Assembly (NCBI GenBank): GCA_947164965.1
Contig: CAMUYR010000004.1
Span: 124,001 to 188,000, forward strand
Direction: 5' to 3'
DNA: 64,000 nt
Source of the DNA: an uncultured Prevotella sp.
GTDB lineage: Bacteria > Bacteroidota > Bacteroidia > Bacteroidales > Bacteroidaceae
Each line of letters opens with the position of its first letter. Within the stretch, counting starts at the first letter, position 1. The position numbers were made by a program, and so were the translations under genes. Positions 37,303-46,138 of this stretch are shown one piece after another. The notes under the pieces are model-generated. The model was not told the DNA's origin. It saw only the letters and a program-made list of their open reading frames with translations, and made no database searches.

Positions 37303-39366
37303 TTATTGAACTGCTTTAGCCTCAGCTTTAGCAGCTTTTTTGGCTGCACGCTTTTCCTCCTTTAGCCGTTTGCGCTCTTCCTTTTCTGCTTGCTTAGCAG
37401 CTTTCCTTTCTGCTTTTTCTGCTTGCTTGGCAGCTTTCTTCTCCTCCTTTTCTGCACGCTTGGCGGCTTTCTTTTCTTCCTTTTCAGCTCGTTTTTCTTC
37501 TGATAGTTTATGGAAGCGGATGCCTGGCTTGATCTTGGTCTTTTGCATCTCGTTGGTATTGGTGAAGGAGAAACTGCAGAGCAGATCGACACGACTGCCC
37601 TTCATAGTGATTTTGCCATCAGCGATAGCACCATCACTCTGTATATTTGCCACGATATTGCGCACTTTGATCTTCTTATACTTGGCCTCGTAGACCTCTG
37701 CATCCACCTGTCCGATAGGCAACTTGCCGCCCTTCTGCTGGCGCATCTTGGCAGTACGAGGTTTGGAGATATCGAAGCGGAAGTCGGCCTTACAGGCTAT
37801 CTTGCCAATATCGGGCATTGCCATCGCCTTACCCAGCATGAATGAGTCGGAACGGGCAGTACCATAGACGTATTTATTGAGTTCGTCGAGTGAGAAATTG
37901 AAATTGATACGTCCTGCTTCCGTGCTAAGCAGTCCTTGGAATGTTTCCTTCTTCCATAGTACGCTGAAGTCGCCCGTATAGTGGATGGTGCCCAGATTAT
38001 GCAGCTGTTTCATCATGAATTTCTTCACGGGGAACTGGCTGATGATGCGCTCCTTGATGCCTCCCTTAGCAGTCATCTTGCCAACGCGGAAGTGGACATT
38101 CAACTGATGCTTGTCTTTCAAGCCTGTGATGCTGCCATTGGCATTGACAGAGAGCTTTTTATCCAACGTACTCACGCTGACATTCTGAAACTTCAACAGT
38201 TCGGCATTGCCACTGAAATCGACACGCAACGACAAGGGTATTGAGAAATTGGAAAGCACGGGGGCAAACGGACGGGCTATATCCTTCAGAATGACGCGTC
38301 CCGTGATTGGCGATGTGGAGAATTCAAGAGGACGCTCCAGCTTCTTGTTAGGCAACTGGACGGTGGCATGATCAAACTTCAACGCTGTATTGGGCAGTTT
38401 GATGTCGACATTGCAAAGATGAGCAACACCCTTAGCTACCAACACTTTCGTCGTCAGAGACTTGAGCATCAGTCCTGACCCCTTGTCAAGTGCAGTACAC
38501 TGGGTAATCGTAGCGACGATGCTGTCGCCCTTAATGCTGTTAATATCGGCCTTGAGCGACGCCTCAATATCGAAATGGCCAGCATCGAAAGCACCCCGTT
38601 TAGGCTTGCCCACGTTTTTTCGAGGCTTGTGATTGTCTGTGACAAAGTGTATGTTGTCAATCTCAGCCTGATGTTGAGCACCATCATTCGTCAACATCAA
38701 GCTGCCAATCGTCAGACGATTGTCGACATCACCCTTCTTGGTATGGCTCACCCACGAGCGCTCCAAGTCAGAGATGATGGCAGTATGCATGTCGCTACCT
38801 TTATTCTTATACAACAGGCTTTGCAGCTTATAAGCCTGGTCGTTATAGATGACATCAATATTGCTCGCAGAGAGTTTGCTGAGATTGAGCTGCAGCTTTT
38901 TCTTTTTTTTCAGGCTGTCAGCTGGTTGTTGGCTAGCTGATGGCACAGAGTCCTTCTTGAAAGCATCGATGATAAACTGGTAATTGGCAGCAGAATCGCG
39001 TCTGGGCTTATAGAGCTGTGCCCTGACACCGTCAATCGAGGCATTAGTAATACGAATCTCGTTGCGAAGTAATGGCAACAGCTTCACATCGACAGACAGA
39101 CGGTCGAGCTGAAACATCTTGCGATGCTGCAGGTCTTCAACATCCAAACCATAGAGGTTGACAGCCTGCGAGAAAAGACCAATGCTGACGCTGTCGATCT
39201 GGACGCTTGTCTGCAACTTATCAGACAGCAGGCGGGTGGCATAACGAAGCAGCTTATTTTGAAAGGCATCCGTATTCAAAAGGAATACTGTGCCTGCTAC
39301 TAGTGCTACGCAGAAGGCAATGAGTCCTCCCAGCACTTTCAGAATTACTGATTTGCCTTTTACCAT
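37303..39366 (-). CDS. AsmA-like inner-membrane-anchored protein with hendecad tail
   Basis: 687 residues. One N-terminal membrane helix (VLGGLIAFCVALVAGTVFLL), then beta-rich AsmA/TamB-like sequence beginning LLRYATRLLSDKLQTSVQIDSVSIGL. AsmA-like proteins bridge the periplasm and help move lipids to the outer membrane. The last about 64 residues are Lys/Ala/Glu-rich with an 11-residue period (AEKEEKKAAKR, AEKEEKKAAKQ, AEKAERKAAKQ), a likely coiled coil unusual for the family. A linker near residue 140 (ASQQPADS) uses words like the period-7 repeats. It follows waaA by 8 bp. Confidence 0.78.
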   Translation of the reverse strand: MVKGKSVILKVLGGLIAFCVALVAGTVFLLNTDAFQNKLLRYATRLLSDKLQTSVQIDSVSIGLFSQAVNLYGLDVEDLQHRKMFQLDRLSVDVKLLPLLRNEIRITNASIDGVRAQLYKPRRDSAANYQFIIDAFKKDSVPSASQQPADSLKKKKKLQLNLSKLSASNIDVIYNDQAYKLQSLLYKNKGSDMHTAIISDLERSWVSHTKKGDVDNRLTIGSLMLTNDGAQHQAEIDNIHFVTDNHKPRKNVGKPKRGAFDAGHFDIEASLKADINSIKGDSIVATITQCTALDKGSGLMLKSLTTKVLVAKGVAHLCNVDIKLPNTALKFDHATVQLPNKKLERPLEFSTSPITGRVILKDIARPFAPVLSNFSIPLSLRVDFSGNAELLKFQNVSVSTLDKKLSVNANGSITGLKDKHQLNVHFRVGKMTAKGGIKERIISQFPVKKFMMKQLHNLGTIHYTGDFSVLWKKETFQGLLSTEAGRINFNFSLDELNKYVYGTARSDSFMLGKAMAMPDIGKIACKADFRFDISKPRTAKMRQQKGGKLPIGQVDAEVYEAKYKKIKVRNIVANIQSDGAIADGKITMKGSRVDLLCSFSFTNTNEMQKTKIKPGIRFHKLSEEKRAEKEEKKAAKRAEKEEKKAAKQAEKAERKAAKQAEKEERKRLKEEKRAAKKAAKAEAKAVQ

Positions 39367-39374
39367 TTCGCCAA

Positions 39375-40649
39375 TTATAATTCAACGTCAGAAAGAATCT
39401 TTTGAGTAGCTCCCGTCATCTGCTCAACAAAGTGGCCAGACTGGCGACCAGCCTCCTTCATCGTTGCAGGATCGCTAATGAAGCGCTGCATGATACGCTG
39501 GAAATCATCAGCAGTATGGATTTCCTGTCCACCGCCACAAGCCTTCAAGCCCTGGGCTTCCTGGAATCGCTCGTTGTTGGGACCAAAGATAACAGGCACA
39601 TCCCAGACAGCAGCCTCCAACGTGTTATGGATGCCCACGCCAAAGCCTCCACCCACATAGGTGACATCGGCATAATGATAGATGCTGGACAAAAGGCCGA
39701 AGCAGTCGATGATCAAAGCCTCACCCCCTTCCCCTCTCCAAAGGGCGAGGGGAGTAGTATCTCCCTGGGCTGCAATTTTAGTATAACGGGCATGACTAAA
39801 GCCAATCGCATCAAGTTGTTTCTCAATCTGCTGCAGATGTTCCTCGCCAATGACGTGGGGAGCAATGATGAGTTTCCAATCCTTATGTTCATTGAAGAAA
39901 GGAATGAATATCTCTTCATCGGGCTGCCACGAAGAGCCTGCAATAAATACATTGGGCTGTTGGCTATCAGCTGTTGGCTTTTGGCAGAATGCCTCGACAA
40001 TAGGCAGTTGCTTGGCAGCAGCCTTAATCTGCAGCACACGATCGAAACGGGTGTCGCCTACAACGGTGACATCTGTAATACCTATCGTAGCCAGCAGTTC
40101 GCGGCTCACCTCGTTCTGTACATAAAAACGCGTAAAACACTTCAGCACATGGCCATACTGGCGACCGTACCAACGGAAGAAAATCTGTCCAGGACGGAAA
40201 ATGCTGCTGACACTATAGACAGGCACGCCACGATGACTCAGAATATGCAGATGGTTGTACCAGAATTCGTACTTGATGAAAAAGGCCATCACAGGACGGA
40301 TGGTACGTAGGAAGCGACGGGCATTGGTTATCGTATCGAGGGGCAGATAACAGATAATGTCGGCACCTTCGTAGTTCTTGCGCACCTCATAGCCAGAAGG
40401 CGAGAAAAAGGTGAGCAGAATCTTGTATTCAGGATGATCGCGACGCAGCTGTTCCATCAGTGGGCGTCCCTGCTCAAACTCACCCAGCGAGGCGGCATGG
40501 AACCATACATACTTGGCATTGGGGTCAACCTTCTCCTTCAGGATGCGGATAGCCTCACGCTCGCCACGCCACATCTTGCGAACCTTCTCGTTGAAAAGGC
40601 TTGCGATGATGACGCCTAGCTGGTAGAGATAGATAATTAAATTATACAT
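39375..40649 (-). CDS. waaA: 3-deoxy-D-manno-octulosonic acid transferase
   Basis: 424 residues, GT-B fold, adds Kdo to lipid A at the inner membrane. N-terminal anchor MYNLIIYLYQLGVIIASLF, catalytic-region WFHAASLGEFEQGRP, KYEFWYN, and C-terminal YVGGGFGVGIHNTLEAAVWDVPVIFGPN are typical. Two low-complexity stretches look inserted: residues about 221-232 (QKPTADSQQPN), encoded by a period-7 repeat, and about 298-310 (TPLALWRGEGGEAL), encoded by a palindromic GC-rich element. Both keep the frame, so the enzyme is probably functional. It lies between gltX (27 bp) and the AsmA-like gene. Confidence 0.95.
   Translation of the reverse strand: MYNLIIYLYQLGVIIASLFNEKVRKMWRGEREAIRILKEKVDPNAKYVWFHAASLGEFEQGRPLMEQLRRDHPEYKILLTFFSPSGYEVRKNYEGADIICYLPLDTITNARRFLRTIRPVMAFFIKYEFWYNHLHILSHRGVPVYSVSSIFRPGQIFFRWYGRQYGHVLKCFTRFYVQNEVSRELLATIGITDVTVVGDTRFDRVLQIKAAAKQLPIVEAFCQKPTADSQQPNVFIAGSSWQPDEEIFIPFFNEHKDWKLIIAPHVIGEEHLQQIEKQLDAIGFSHARYTKIAAQGDTTPLALWRGEGGEALIIDCFGLLSSIYHYADVTYVGGGFGVGIHNTLEAAVWDVPVIFGPNNERFQEAQGLKACGGGQEIHTADDFQRIMQRFISDPATMKEAGRQSGHFVEQMTGATQKILSDVEL
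39720..39757. repeat. REP-like palindromic element inside waaA
   Basis: A C-rich then G-rich hairpin: CCCCTC (39731-39736) pairs with GAGGGG (39747-39752) around a loop that itself contains CC-AAA-GG. The string CTCACCCCCTTCCCCTCTCC resembles a dispersed intergenic repeat I associate with Bacteroidetes genomes. In frame it encodes TPLALWRGEGGEAL. Confidence 0.7.
39955..39989. repeat. Period-7 repeat inside waaA (GGCTNTT type)
   Basis: GGCTGTT, GGCTATC, AGCTGTT, GGCTTTT, GGCAGAA: five 7-mers in register. Same word family as the array in malQ at 3957-3991, encoding the similar peptide QKPTADSQQP on the minus strand. Confidence 0.88.
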
Positions 40650-40650
40650 T

Positions 40651-40690
40651 CATTATTCCGTTATACCGAAAATACGTTATTCCGACAATA
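40651..40690. repeat. Period-8 repeat between gltX and waaA
   Basis: CATTATTC, CGTTATAC, CGAAAATA, CGTTATTC, CGACAATA: five 8-mers covering the intergenic gap and the last codons and stop of gltX. Shares CCGTTATACCG with the array at 46091-46138. Confidence 0.88.
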
Positions 40691-42197
40691 CTTCAATGGC
40701 TCGCTTCATACGACGGATTGTCTCCTCCTTGCCGAGGAAGGCAGAGATGTCAAACATACCAGGGCCCTTGCCCTCGCCTACTAGCGTCAGTCGCCAAGCA
40801 TTCATAATGTTGCCCAGCTTATATTCCTTCTGCTCAATCCAGGCGTGAACGATTTGCTCCTGATTCTCCAACGAGAAGTCGTCGATACCTTCCAACACGC
40901 TGATAAGCTCCGTCAGCTGTTGTGCAGAATCCTCCTTCCAGCGCTTCTTGACCGTCTTCTCATCGTATTCCGTAGGAGCCACGAAGAAGAACGAACATAA
41001 GGACCACAGCTCCTTGACAAACGATACACGATCCTTCATCATAGCCGTTACAGCTGTGACACGCTCCAGCGTTTCCTCAGGACAATGTTCCTTCACAATG
41101 GGGAAGAACAACTGAGCAATCTCCTCAGCCGACTTCATTAGGATATACTCGTGGTTAAACCAGATACCCTTGTCGTAGGCGAACTTAGCACCAGCCTTCG
41201 AACACTTGGTAATATCGAAAAGGGGCACCAGTTCGTCCAATGAGAAGATTTCCTGTTCCGTACCAGGATTCCAACCCAGCAGGGCGAGGAAGTTGATAAC
41301 GGCCTCGGGGAAGTAGCCATCCTCACGATAGCCACGGGAAGTCTCGCCAGTCTTGGGGTCTTTCCACTCCAATGGGAACACAGGGAATCCCAGTCTGTCA
41401 CCATCACGCTTTGAGAGCTTACCTTTTCCGTCAGGCTTCAGCAACAAGGGGAGATGAGCGAAACGGGGCATCGTGTCCTGCCAGCCGAAAGCCTCATACA
41501 ACATGACATGCAGAGGGGCTGAAGGCAACCACTCCTCACCACGAATCACGTGGGTGATCTCCATCAGATGGTCGTCCACAATATTCGCCAAATGGTAGGT
41601 AGGCAGTTCGTCGGCACTCTTATACAACACCTTATCGTCACAGATATCGCTCTTCACACGCACTTCGCCACGAATCAGGTCGTCGACCAGGATTTCCTTG
41701 CCTGGCTCAATCATAAAGCGAACCACATATTGGTTGCCTTCGCTGATCAAGCGATCTACCTCTTCCTGAGACATTGTCAGCGAATTACGCATCTGGCCAC
41801 GCGTGTGGCAGTCGTACTGGAAATTCTGGATTTCAGCACGTTTAGCCTCCAACTCTTGTGGTGTATCGAAAGCAATGTAAGCCTTACCGTTGTCGAGCAG
41901 CTGCTTGACATATTTCTTATAGATGTCGCGACGTTCACTCTGGCGATAAGGACCCTTGTCGCCACCAAACGAGACTCCCTCGTCAAATTGAATGCCCAAC
42001 CACTTGAAACTTTCTATGATATACTCCTCGGCACCAGGTACAAAACGGGTAGAGTCAGTATCCTCAATACGGAACACCAAATCACCGCCATGCTGGCGAG
42101 CAAACAGATAATTATACAATGCTGTACGCACACCTCCGATGTGCAAAGCTCCCGTAGGACTTGGTGCAAAACGCACCCTAACTTTTCTTTCTGCCAT
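40677..42197 (-). CDS. gltX: Glutamyl-tRNA synthetase
   Basis: 506 residues, class I aminoacyl-tRNA synthetase. HIGH-type motif in [25 protein letters not shown] split across residues 9-33, and the KMSKS-type motif KLSKRDGD near residue 259. Charges tRNA-Glu. First gene of a run with waaA and the AsmA-like gene. The final residues EVLSE and the stop codon lie in a period-8 repeat. Confidence 0.98.
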   Translation of the reverse strand: MAERKVRVRFAPSPTGALHIGGVRTALYNYLFARQHGGDLVFRIEDTDSTRFVPGAEEYIIESFKWLGIQFDEGVSFGGDKGPYRQSERRDIYKKYVKQLLDNGKAYIAFDTPQELEAKRAEIQNFQYDCHTRGQMRNSLTMSQEEVDRLISEGNQYVVRFMIEPGKEILVDDLIRGEVRVKSDICDDKVLYKSADELPTYHLANIVDDHLMEITHVIRGEEWLPSAPLHVMLYEAFGWQDTMPRFAHLPLLLKPDGKGKLSKRDGDRLGFPVFPLEWKDPKTGETSRGYREDGYFPEAVINFLALLGWNPGTEQEIFSLDELVPLFDITKCSKAGAKFAYDKGIWFNHEYILMKSAEEIAQLFFPIVKEHCPEETLERVTAVTAMMKDRVSFVKELWSLCSFFFVAPTEYDEKTVKKRWKEDSAQQLTELISVLEGIDDFSLENQEQIVHAWIEQKEYKLGNIMNAWRLTLVGEGKGPGMFDISAFLGKEETIRRMKRAIEVLSE

Positions 42198-42229
42198 GCA
42201 ATAAATGGTCTATTTTTCAATAATTTGTG

Positions 42230-42237
42230 CAAAAGTA
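42230..42237 (-). promoter_or_regulatory. gltX promoter -7 box
   Basis: TACTTTTG on the minus strand, 32 bp upstream of the gltX ATG. No clear -33 box. Confidence 0.6.
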
Positions 42238-42246
42238 CGCATTTTT

Positions 42247-42278
42247 TTTGAGAATTAGGCTTTTTTTTCGTATTTTCG
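42247..42278 (+). promoter_or_regulatory. 7TM-HD gene promoter
   Basis: TTTG (42247-42250), 20-bp spacer, TATTTTCG (42271-42278, one mismatch to TAnnTTTG), 35 bp upstream of the ATG. Confidence 0.65.
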
Positions 42279-42313
42279 CACGGTAAAAGTGAAATAGATA
42301 GAAAAATCAGCTT

Positions 42314-44365
42314 ATGAATAGTCCAATTTTAAAAGATAACATTCTGTTACGAGACATTCTGATTCGCTCAGCGATGGTGATTGTTACGGTTTTTATCGCC
42401 GTATGGTCAATGCCACATGACAGTAGCACCTTTTTCCACGCCGAACAAGGAAAGCCTTGGAAGTATGCTGAATTTACCGCTCCATACGATTTTCCTATTT
42501 ATAAGTCGGATGCTGCCATTCAGGCTGAGCGTGACAGTCTGTTAAAACTCTATGAGCCTTATTACAAATATAATAAGGAGAAAGAGACGCAGATGGTACG
42601 CAAATTCATTACAGACTATGCACAAGGCATACCTGGTGTTCCTGGCGAATTTATCTTTATCATTTCCAACCGTCTGCACAGCCTCTATCAGCAGGGCATT
42701 ATGGAACAGAAAGAGTATGCGGAACTTCGCAAAGACACCGCACAGATGCTTCGTGTCGTGAATGGCAAAGAGGCTTCTAATGTCTCTATTCTAGAAGTCT
42801 ATTCACCAAAAACAGCCTACGAACAGTTGTTCATCGACGACCAGCTGGCTCCCCACCGCAGCGTTTTGCAGAAATGTAATCTCAACGACTATATCACACC
42901 TAACCTCATCTTCGACCGTGTGCGTAGTGAGACCAGCAAGAACGAACTGTTGTCAGGCATTGCACTAGCCAGCGGTGTCGTACAAAAGGGACAGAAAATC
43001 GTGGATCGCGGAGAAATAGTGACGGACAAGACCTACCGCATCATTGAGTCGTACTTGAAAGAAAATGAAAGACGCAGCGAGGACGTCACACAAAACCAAA
43101 TATCACTATTGGGACAGATTCTCTATGTGACCATTCTCATGATTTGCTTCACACTCTATCTGAGCCTCTATCGCAAAGACTACTTTGAGAAACCGCGAAG
43201 CATCACGATGCTCTATGCCTTTATCGTCTTCTTTGTACTGCTAACAGCCCTCTTTATCCGCAATACCTTTATCCATATCTACATACTGCCATACGCCATC
43301 GTACCTATCTTCATCCGTGTATTCATGGATTCGCGTACGGCTTTTATGACTCATAGCACCATGGTGCTCATCTGTGCCATCATGTTACAGCATCCCTTTG
43401 AATTTGTGGTTGTAGAGATAGTGGCAGGTTTGGTAGCCATCAATTCCCTGCGTGAACTGACAGCCCGTTCACAGCTCTTCAAAACAGCTATCATTGTTAC
43501 GTTAGCTGCCATTGGTGTCAACCTGGCCTTCGACTGGATGCATACTGATGCCTTGACCCATATTGAATTGTCCACTTACAACTACCTGATAGTCAATGGC
43601 ATTGGATTGCTCTTCGCCTATCCATTGCTTTACCTCATTGAAAAGACATTCGGGTTCACCAGCGACATTACACTCATCGAGCTATCGAATACTAACAACG
43701 AGTTGCTTCGTCGCATGAGTGAGGTGGCTCCAGGCACCTTCAACCATTCTATTCAAGTGGCTAATCTGGCTGGCGAAATAGCCAATAAGATTGGCGCAGA
43801 GGCACAATTGGTCAGAACAGGAGCACTCTATCATGACATCGGAAAACTTGCTAATCCTATATATTATACTGAAAATCAATCTGGTGTGAATCCTCACGAA
43901 ATGCTTTCTGACATTGACAGCGCACAGATTATTATCAGTCATGTAACAGAAGGACTGAAGATGGCCGACAAGTATAACCTTCCTAAAGTGATCCGTGACT
44001 TCATATCCACCCATCATGGAATAGGTAAAGCCAAGTTCTTCTATATCCGTTACCATAACGAACATCCCGATGAGCCAGTAGATGACTTGTTGTTTACTTA
44101 TCCTGGACCTAATCCATTCACCCGTGAGCAGGCCTGTCTGATGATGGCTGATACGGTAGAGGCAGCATCACGTTCGCTTTCTGATTATACAGAACAGTCT
44201 ATACGAGGATTGGTAGAACGGCTGATTGACGCCCAGGTGGCCGAAGGTTACTTCCGCGAGTGTCCTATTACTTTCCGTGATATCCAGTATGCCAAGACCG
44301 TGCTTATTGAGAAACTGAAGACTATCTATCACACACGCATCAGTTATCCTTCAGAAAAGAAGTAA
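42314..44365 (+). CDS. 7TM receptor HD-domain phosphodiesterase (PgpH-like)
   Basis: 683 residues. An N-terminal helix and extracytoplasmic 7TMR-HDED-type domain (about 40-270), seven closely spaced membrane helices (about 275-465), then a cytoplasmic HD domain with APGTFNHSIQVANLAGEIANKIG, LYHDIGKL (His507/Asp508) and HHG in STHHGIGKAKF. The relative PgpH of Listeria hydrolyses c-di-AMP; a cyclic dinucleotide role here is likely but not shown. Monocistronic, ending before a strong hairpin. Confidence 0.93.
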   Translation: MNSPILKDNILLRDILIRSAMVIVTVFIAVWSMPHDSSTFFHAEQGKPWKYAEFTAPYDFPIYKSDAAIQAERDSLLKLYEPYYKYNKEKETQMVRKFITDYAQGIPGVPGEFIFIISNRLHSLYQQGIMEQKEYAELRKDTAQMLRVVNGKEASNVSILEVYSPKTAYEQLFIDDQLAPHRSVLQKCNLNDYITPNLIFDRVRSETSKNELLSGIALASGVVQKGQKIVDRGEIVTDKTYRIIESYLKENERRSEDVTQNQISLLGQILYVTILMICFTLYLSLYRKDYFEKPRSITMLYAFIVFFVLLTALFIRNTFIHIYILPYAIVPIFIRVFMDSRTAFMTHSTMVLICAIMLQHPFEFVVVEIVAGLVAINSLRELTARSQLFKTAIIVTLAAIGVNLAFDWMHTDALTHIELSTYNYLIVNGIGLLFAYPLLYLIEKTFGFTSDITLIELSNTNNELLRRMSEVAPGTFNHSIQVANLAGEIANKIGAEAQLVRTGALYHDIGKLANPIYYTENQSGVNPHEMLSDIDSAQIIISHVTEGLKMADKYNLPKVIRDFISTHHGIGKAKFFYIRYHNEHPDEPVDDLLFTYPGPNPFTREQACLMMADTVEAASRSLSDYTEQSIRGLVERLIDAQVAEGYFRECPITFRDIQYAKTVLIEKLKTIYHTRISYPSEKK

Positions 44366-44406
44366 AGCAAGGGCGTTTTTAACACTGTCTGCGCACACAA
44401 AAACAT

Positions 44407-44447
44407 GCACACTTTAGCACATTTGTGCAGAAAGTGTGCACTTTTTA
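44407..44447 (+). terminator. Terminator after the 7TM-HD gene
   Basis: TGCACACTTT (44407-44416) pairs perfectly with AAAGTGTGCA (44432-44441), enclosing a second stem GCACA/TGTGC (44418-44422, 44425-44429), followed by CTTTTT. Confidence 0.85.
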
Positions 44448-44486
44448 GTTAATAAGTCTTAATTCCCATTGCACTTCTATCGCCGT

Positions 44487-44519
44487 TTTGTGCAATAACA
44501 TTACCTTTGCAGCCGATTT
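44487..44519 (+). promoter_or_regulatory. Promoter of the FadL-like porin gene
   Basis: TTTG (44487-44490), 21-bp spacer, TACCTTTG (44512-44519), 22 bp upstream of the ATG at 44542. Confidence 0.8.
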
Positions 44520-44541
44520 TAGCAAAAGAAGTTTAAAAGAA

Positions 44542-46089
44542 ATGAAAAAGATTGTATTATCGCTGATTGTTTTCACGATGACTTCGGTGAACGCCCTGGC
44601 AGGCGGAATTCTCACCAACACTAACCAGAGTGTTTTATTTTTGAAAAATCCTGCCCGTGATGCCGCTATTGGTCTCGACGGTGTTTATTCCAACCCCGCT
44701 GGTGTGGCTTTCATGCCCGAAGGATTCCATTTGGCCATCAACTGGCAGTATGCTCATCAGACACGTACCGTTACTTCTACCGATCAGATGTATTTGATGG
44801 GTAAGAAGAACGAAGGAAACATGACTAAGAAGTTTGAAGGTGTGGCTGATGCGCCCTTTATTCCTTCCTTGCAGGCTGCTTATAATAAAGGTAACTGGAG
44901 CTACCAGTTTAATTTCTCGATGCCTGGAGGTGGCGGTGCTTGCGAATTCGACAACGGACTCGGTTCTTTCGAACGTGCCGTGGGTAGCATTGCAGGTATG
45001 CTAAAACAGAACGGGTTCGACGTTCAGGGCTACGACATGGATGCTTATATGCGTGGTCGTCAATACTATTTTGGTTTCCAGGTTGGTGCTGCTTATAAGA
45101 TTAATGAGCATTGGTCTGTATATGGCGGTTTGCGTGCCATCTATGGTGACGCATCTTATCGCGCTCGCTTAAGTCACATTTCTGTAGTTACATCTACAGG
45201 TGCTGTTGACTTTGGTGAATTCTTGGAAGGTCACATCAACGACATTAACCGTCAGATAGGTGCTGCGCAGACTCAGTTGCAGCTGGCTGCACAATCTGGA
45301 ATGTATACAGCAGAACAACTGGCTGCATTGCAGGCTCAGGCTCAATCGCAACTGGCTGCTGCTGAGACAGGACTGCAGAGCCTTTACAAGCTCCATCGTT
45401 ATGGTAACGGTGTAAACCTGCAGAGCACCCAAACTGGTTTCGGCTTTGCGCCCATCATTGGTGTCGATTACAAGATTGGCAACTTCAATTTCGCTGCCAA
45501 GTACGAATTCAACACTCAAATGAAGATGAAGAACCACTCTACATTGGAGGAGCCGCTGAAGATTGAAGGTCCAATGGCCAACTTCCCTGGTATTGCCAAT
45601 ATCAATAAGTTTGAAAACAATACCGACGTTAACGAGGACACACCTGCCATGCTGGCATTGGGTGCACAGTGGAGTCCATTCCCAGAACTGCACCTCAATG
45701 CAGGCTACCACCATTATTATGACAAGAACGCCAAATGGTATAACGACTCACAGGATCTGCTGAGCAGTGGTTCTGACGAATATCTGGGTGGTATAGAATG
45801 GGATGCCAGCGAGAAAGTTAACCTCTCATGTGGTTTCCAGATTACGCGCTACGGACTCACCGACGATTATATGAACGACATGTCGTTTGTTGTCAACAGC
45901 TATAGCGTAGGTGCTGGTATCAGCTACAAAATTACTGATAAGGTCACGCTTTCAGCAGCTTATTTCCAGACCAACTATGGCAATTATGACAAGGTGGCAG
46001 CTCGCGATGCTGCAGGTAATGTTACCAAAGGCGATTCCTTCACTCGTACAAACCGCGTGTTAGGCTTAGGTTGCCAGATTGACTTTTAA
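44542..46089 (+). CDS. OmpP1/FadL-like outer-membrane transport protein
   Basis: 515 residues from ATG 44542 (signal peptide MKKIVLSLIVFTMTSVNALAG); the longer frame crosses the promoter. The N-terminal hatch-like segment NQSVLFLKNPARDAAIGLDGVYSNPAG matches the FadL/OmpP1 family, followed by a predicted 14-strand barrel ending in GCQIDF. A Gln/Ala-rich helical insert lies near residues 250-295 (AAQTQLQLAAQSGMYTAEQLAAL). Probably takes up hydrophobic compounds; the ligand is unknown. Confidence 0.88.
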   Translation: MKKIVLSLIVFTMTSVNALAGGILTNTNQSVLFLKNPARDAAIGLDGVYSNPAGVAFMPEGFHLAINWQYAHQTRTVTSTDQMYLMGKKNEGNMTKKFEGVADAPFIPSLQAAYNKGNWSYQFNFSMPGGGGACEFDNGLGSFERAVGSIAGMLKQNGFDVQGYDMDAYMRGRQYYFGFQVGAAYKINEHWSVYGGLRAIYGDASYRARLSHISVVTSTGAVDFGEFLEGHINDINRQIGAAQTQLQLAAQSGMYTAEQLAALQAQAQSQLAAAETGLQSLYKLHRYGNGVNLQSTQTGFGFAPIIGVDYKIGNFNFAAKYEFNTQMKMKNHSTLEEPLKIEGPMANFPGIANINKFENNTDVNEDTPAMLALGAQWSPFPELHLNAGYHHYYDKNAKWYNDSQDLLSSGSDEYLGGIEWDASEKVNLSCGFQITRYGLTDDYMNDMSFVVNSYSVGAGISYKITDKVTLSAAYFQTNYGNYDKVAARDAAGNVTKGDSFTRTNRVLGLGCQIDF

Positions 46090-46090
46090 A

Positions 46091-46138
46091 TTATTCGGCA
46101 TTCCGGCATTCCGTTATACCGGAATATCGTTATAACGG
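46091..46138. repeat. Period-8 repeat between the FadL-like gene and priA
   Basis: TTATTCGG, CATTCCGG, CATTCCGT, TATACCGG, AATATCGT, TATAACGG: six perfect-register 8-mers. It starts right after one stop codon and includes the priA stop codon, so two genes converge on it. Confidence 0.92.

Noticed and set aside
38909..38945. Period-7 repeat inside the AsmA-like gene (ASQQPADS linker)
   Set aside because: The same words as in malQ and waaA occur, but register breaks after two units, so it was not counted as a proven member of the family.
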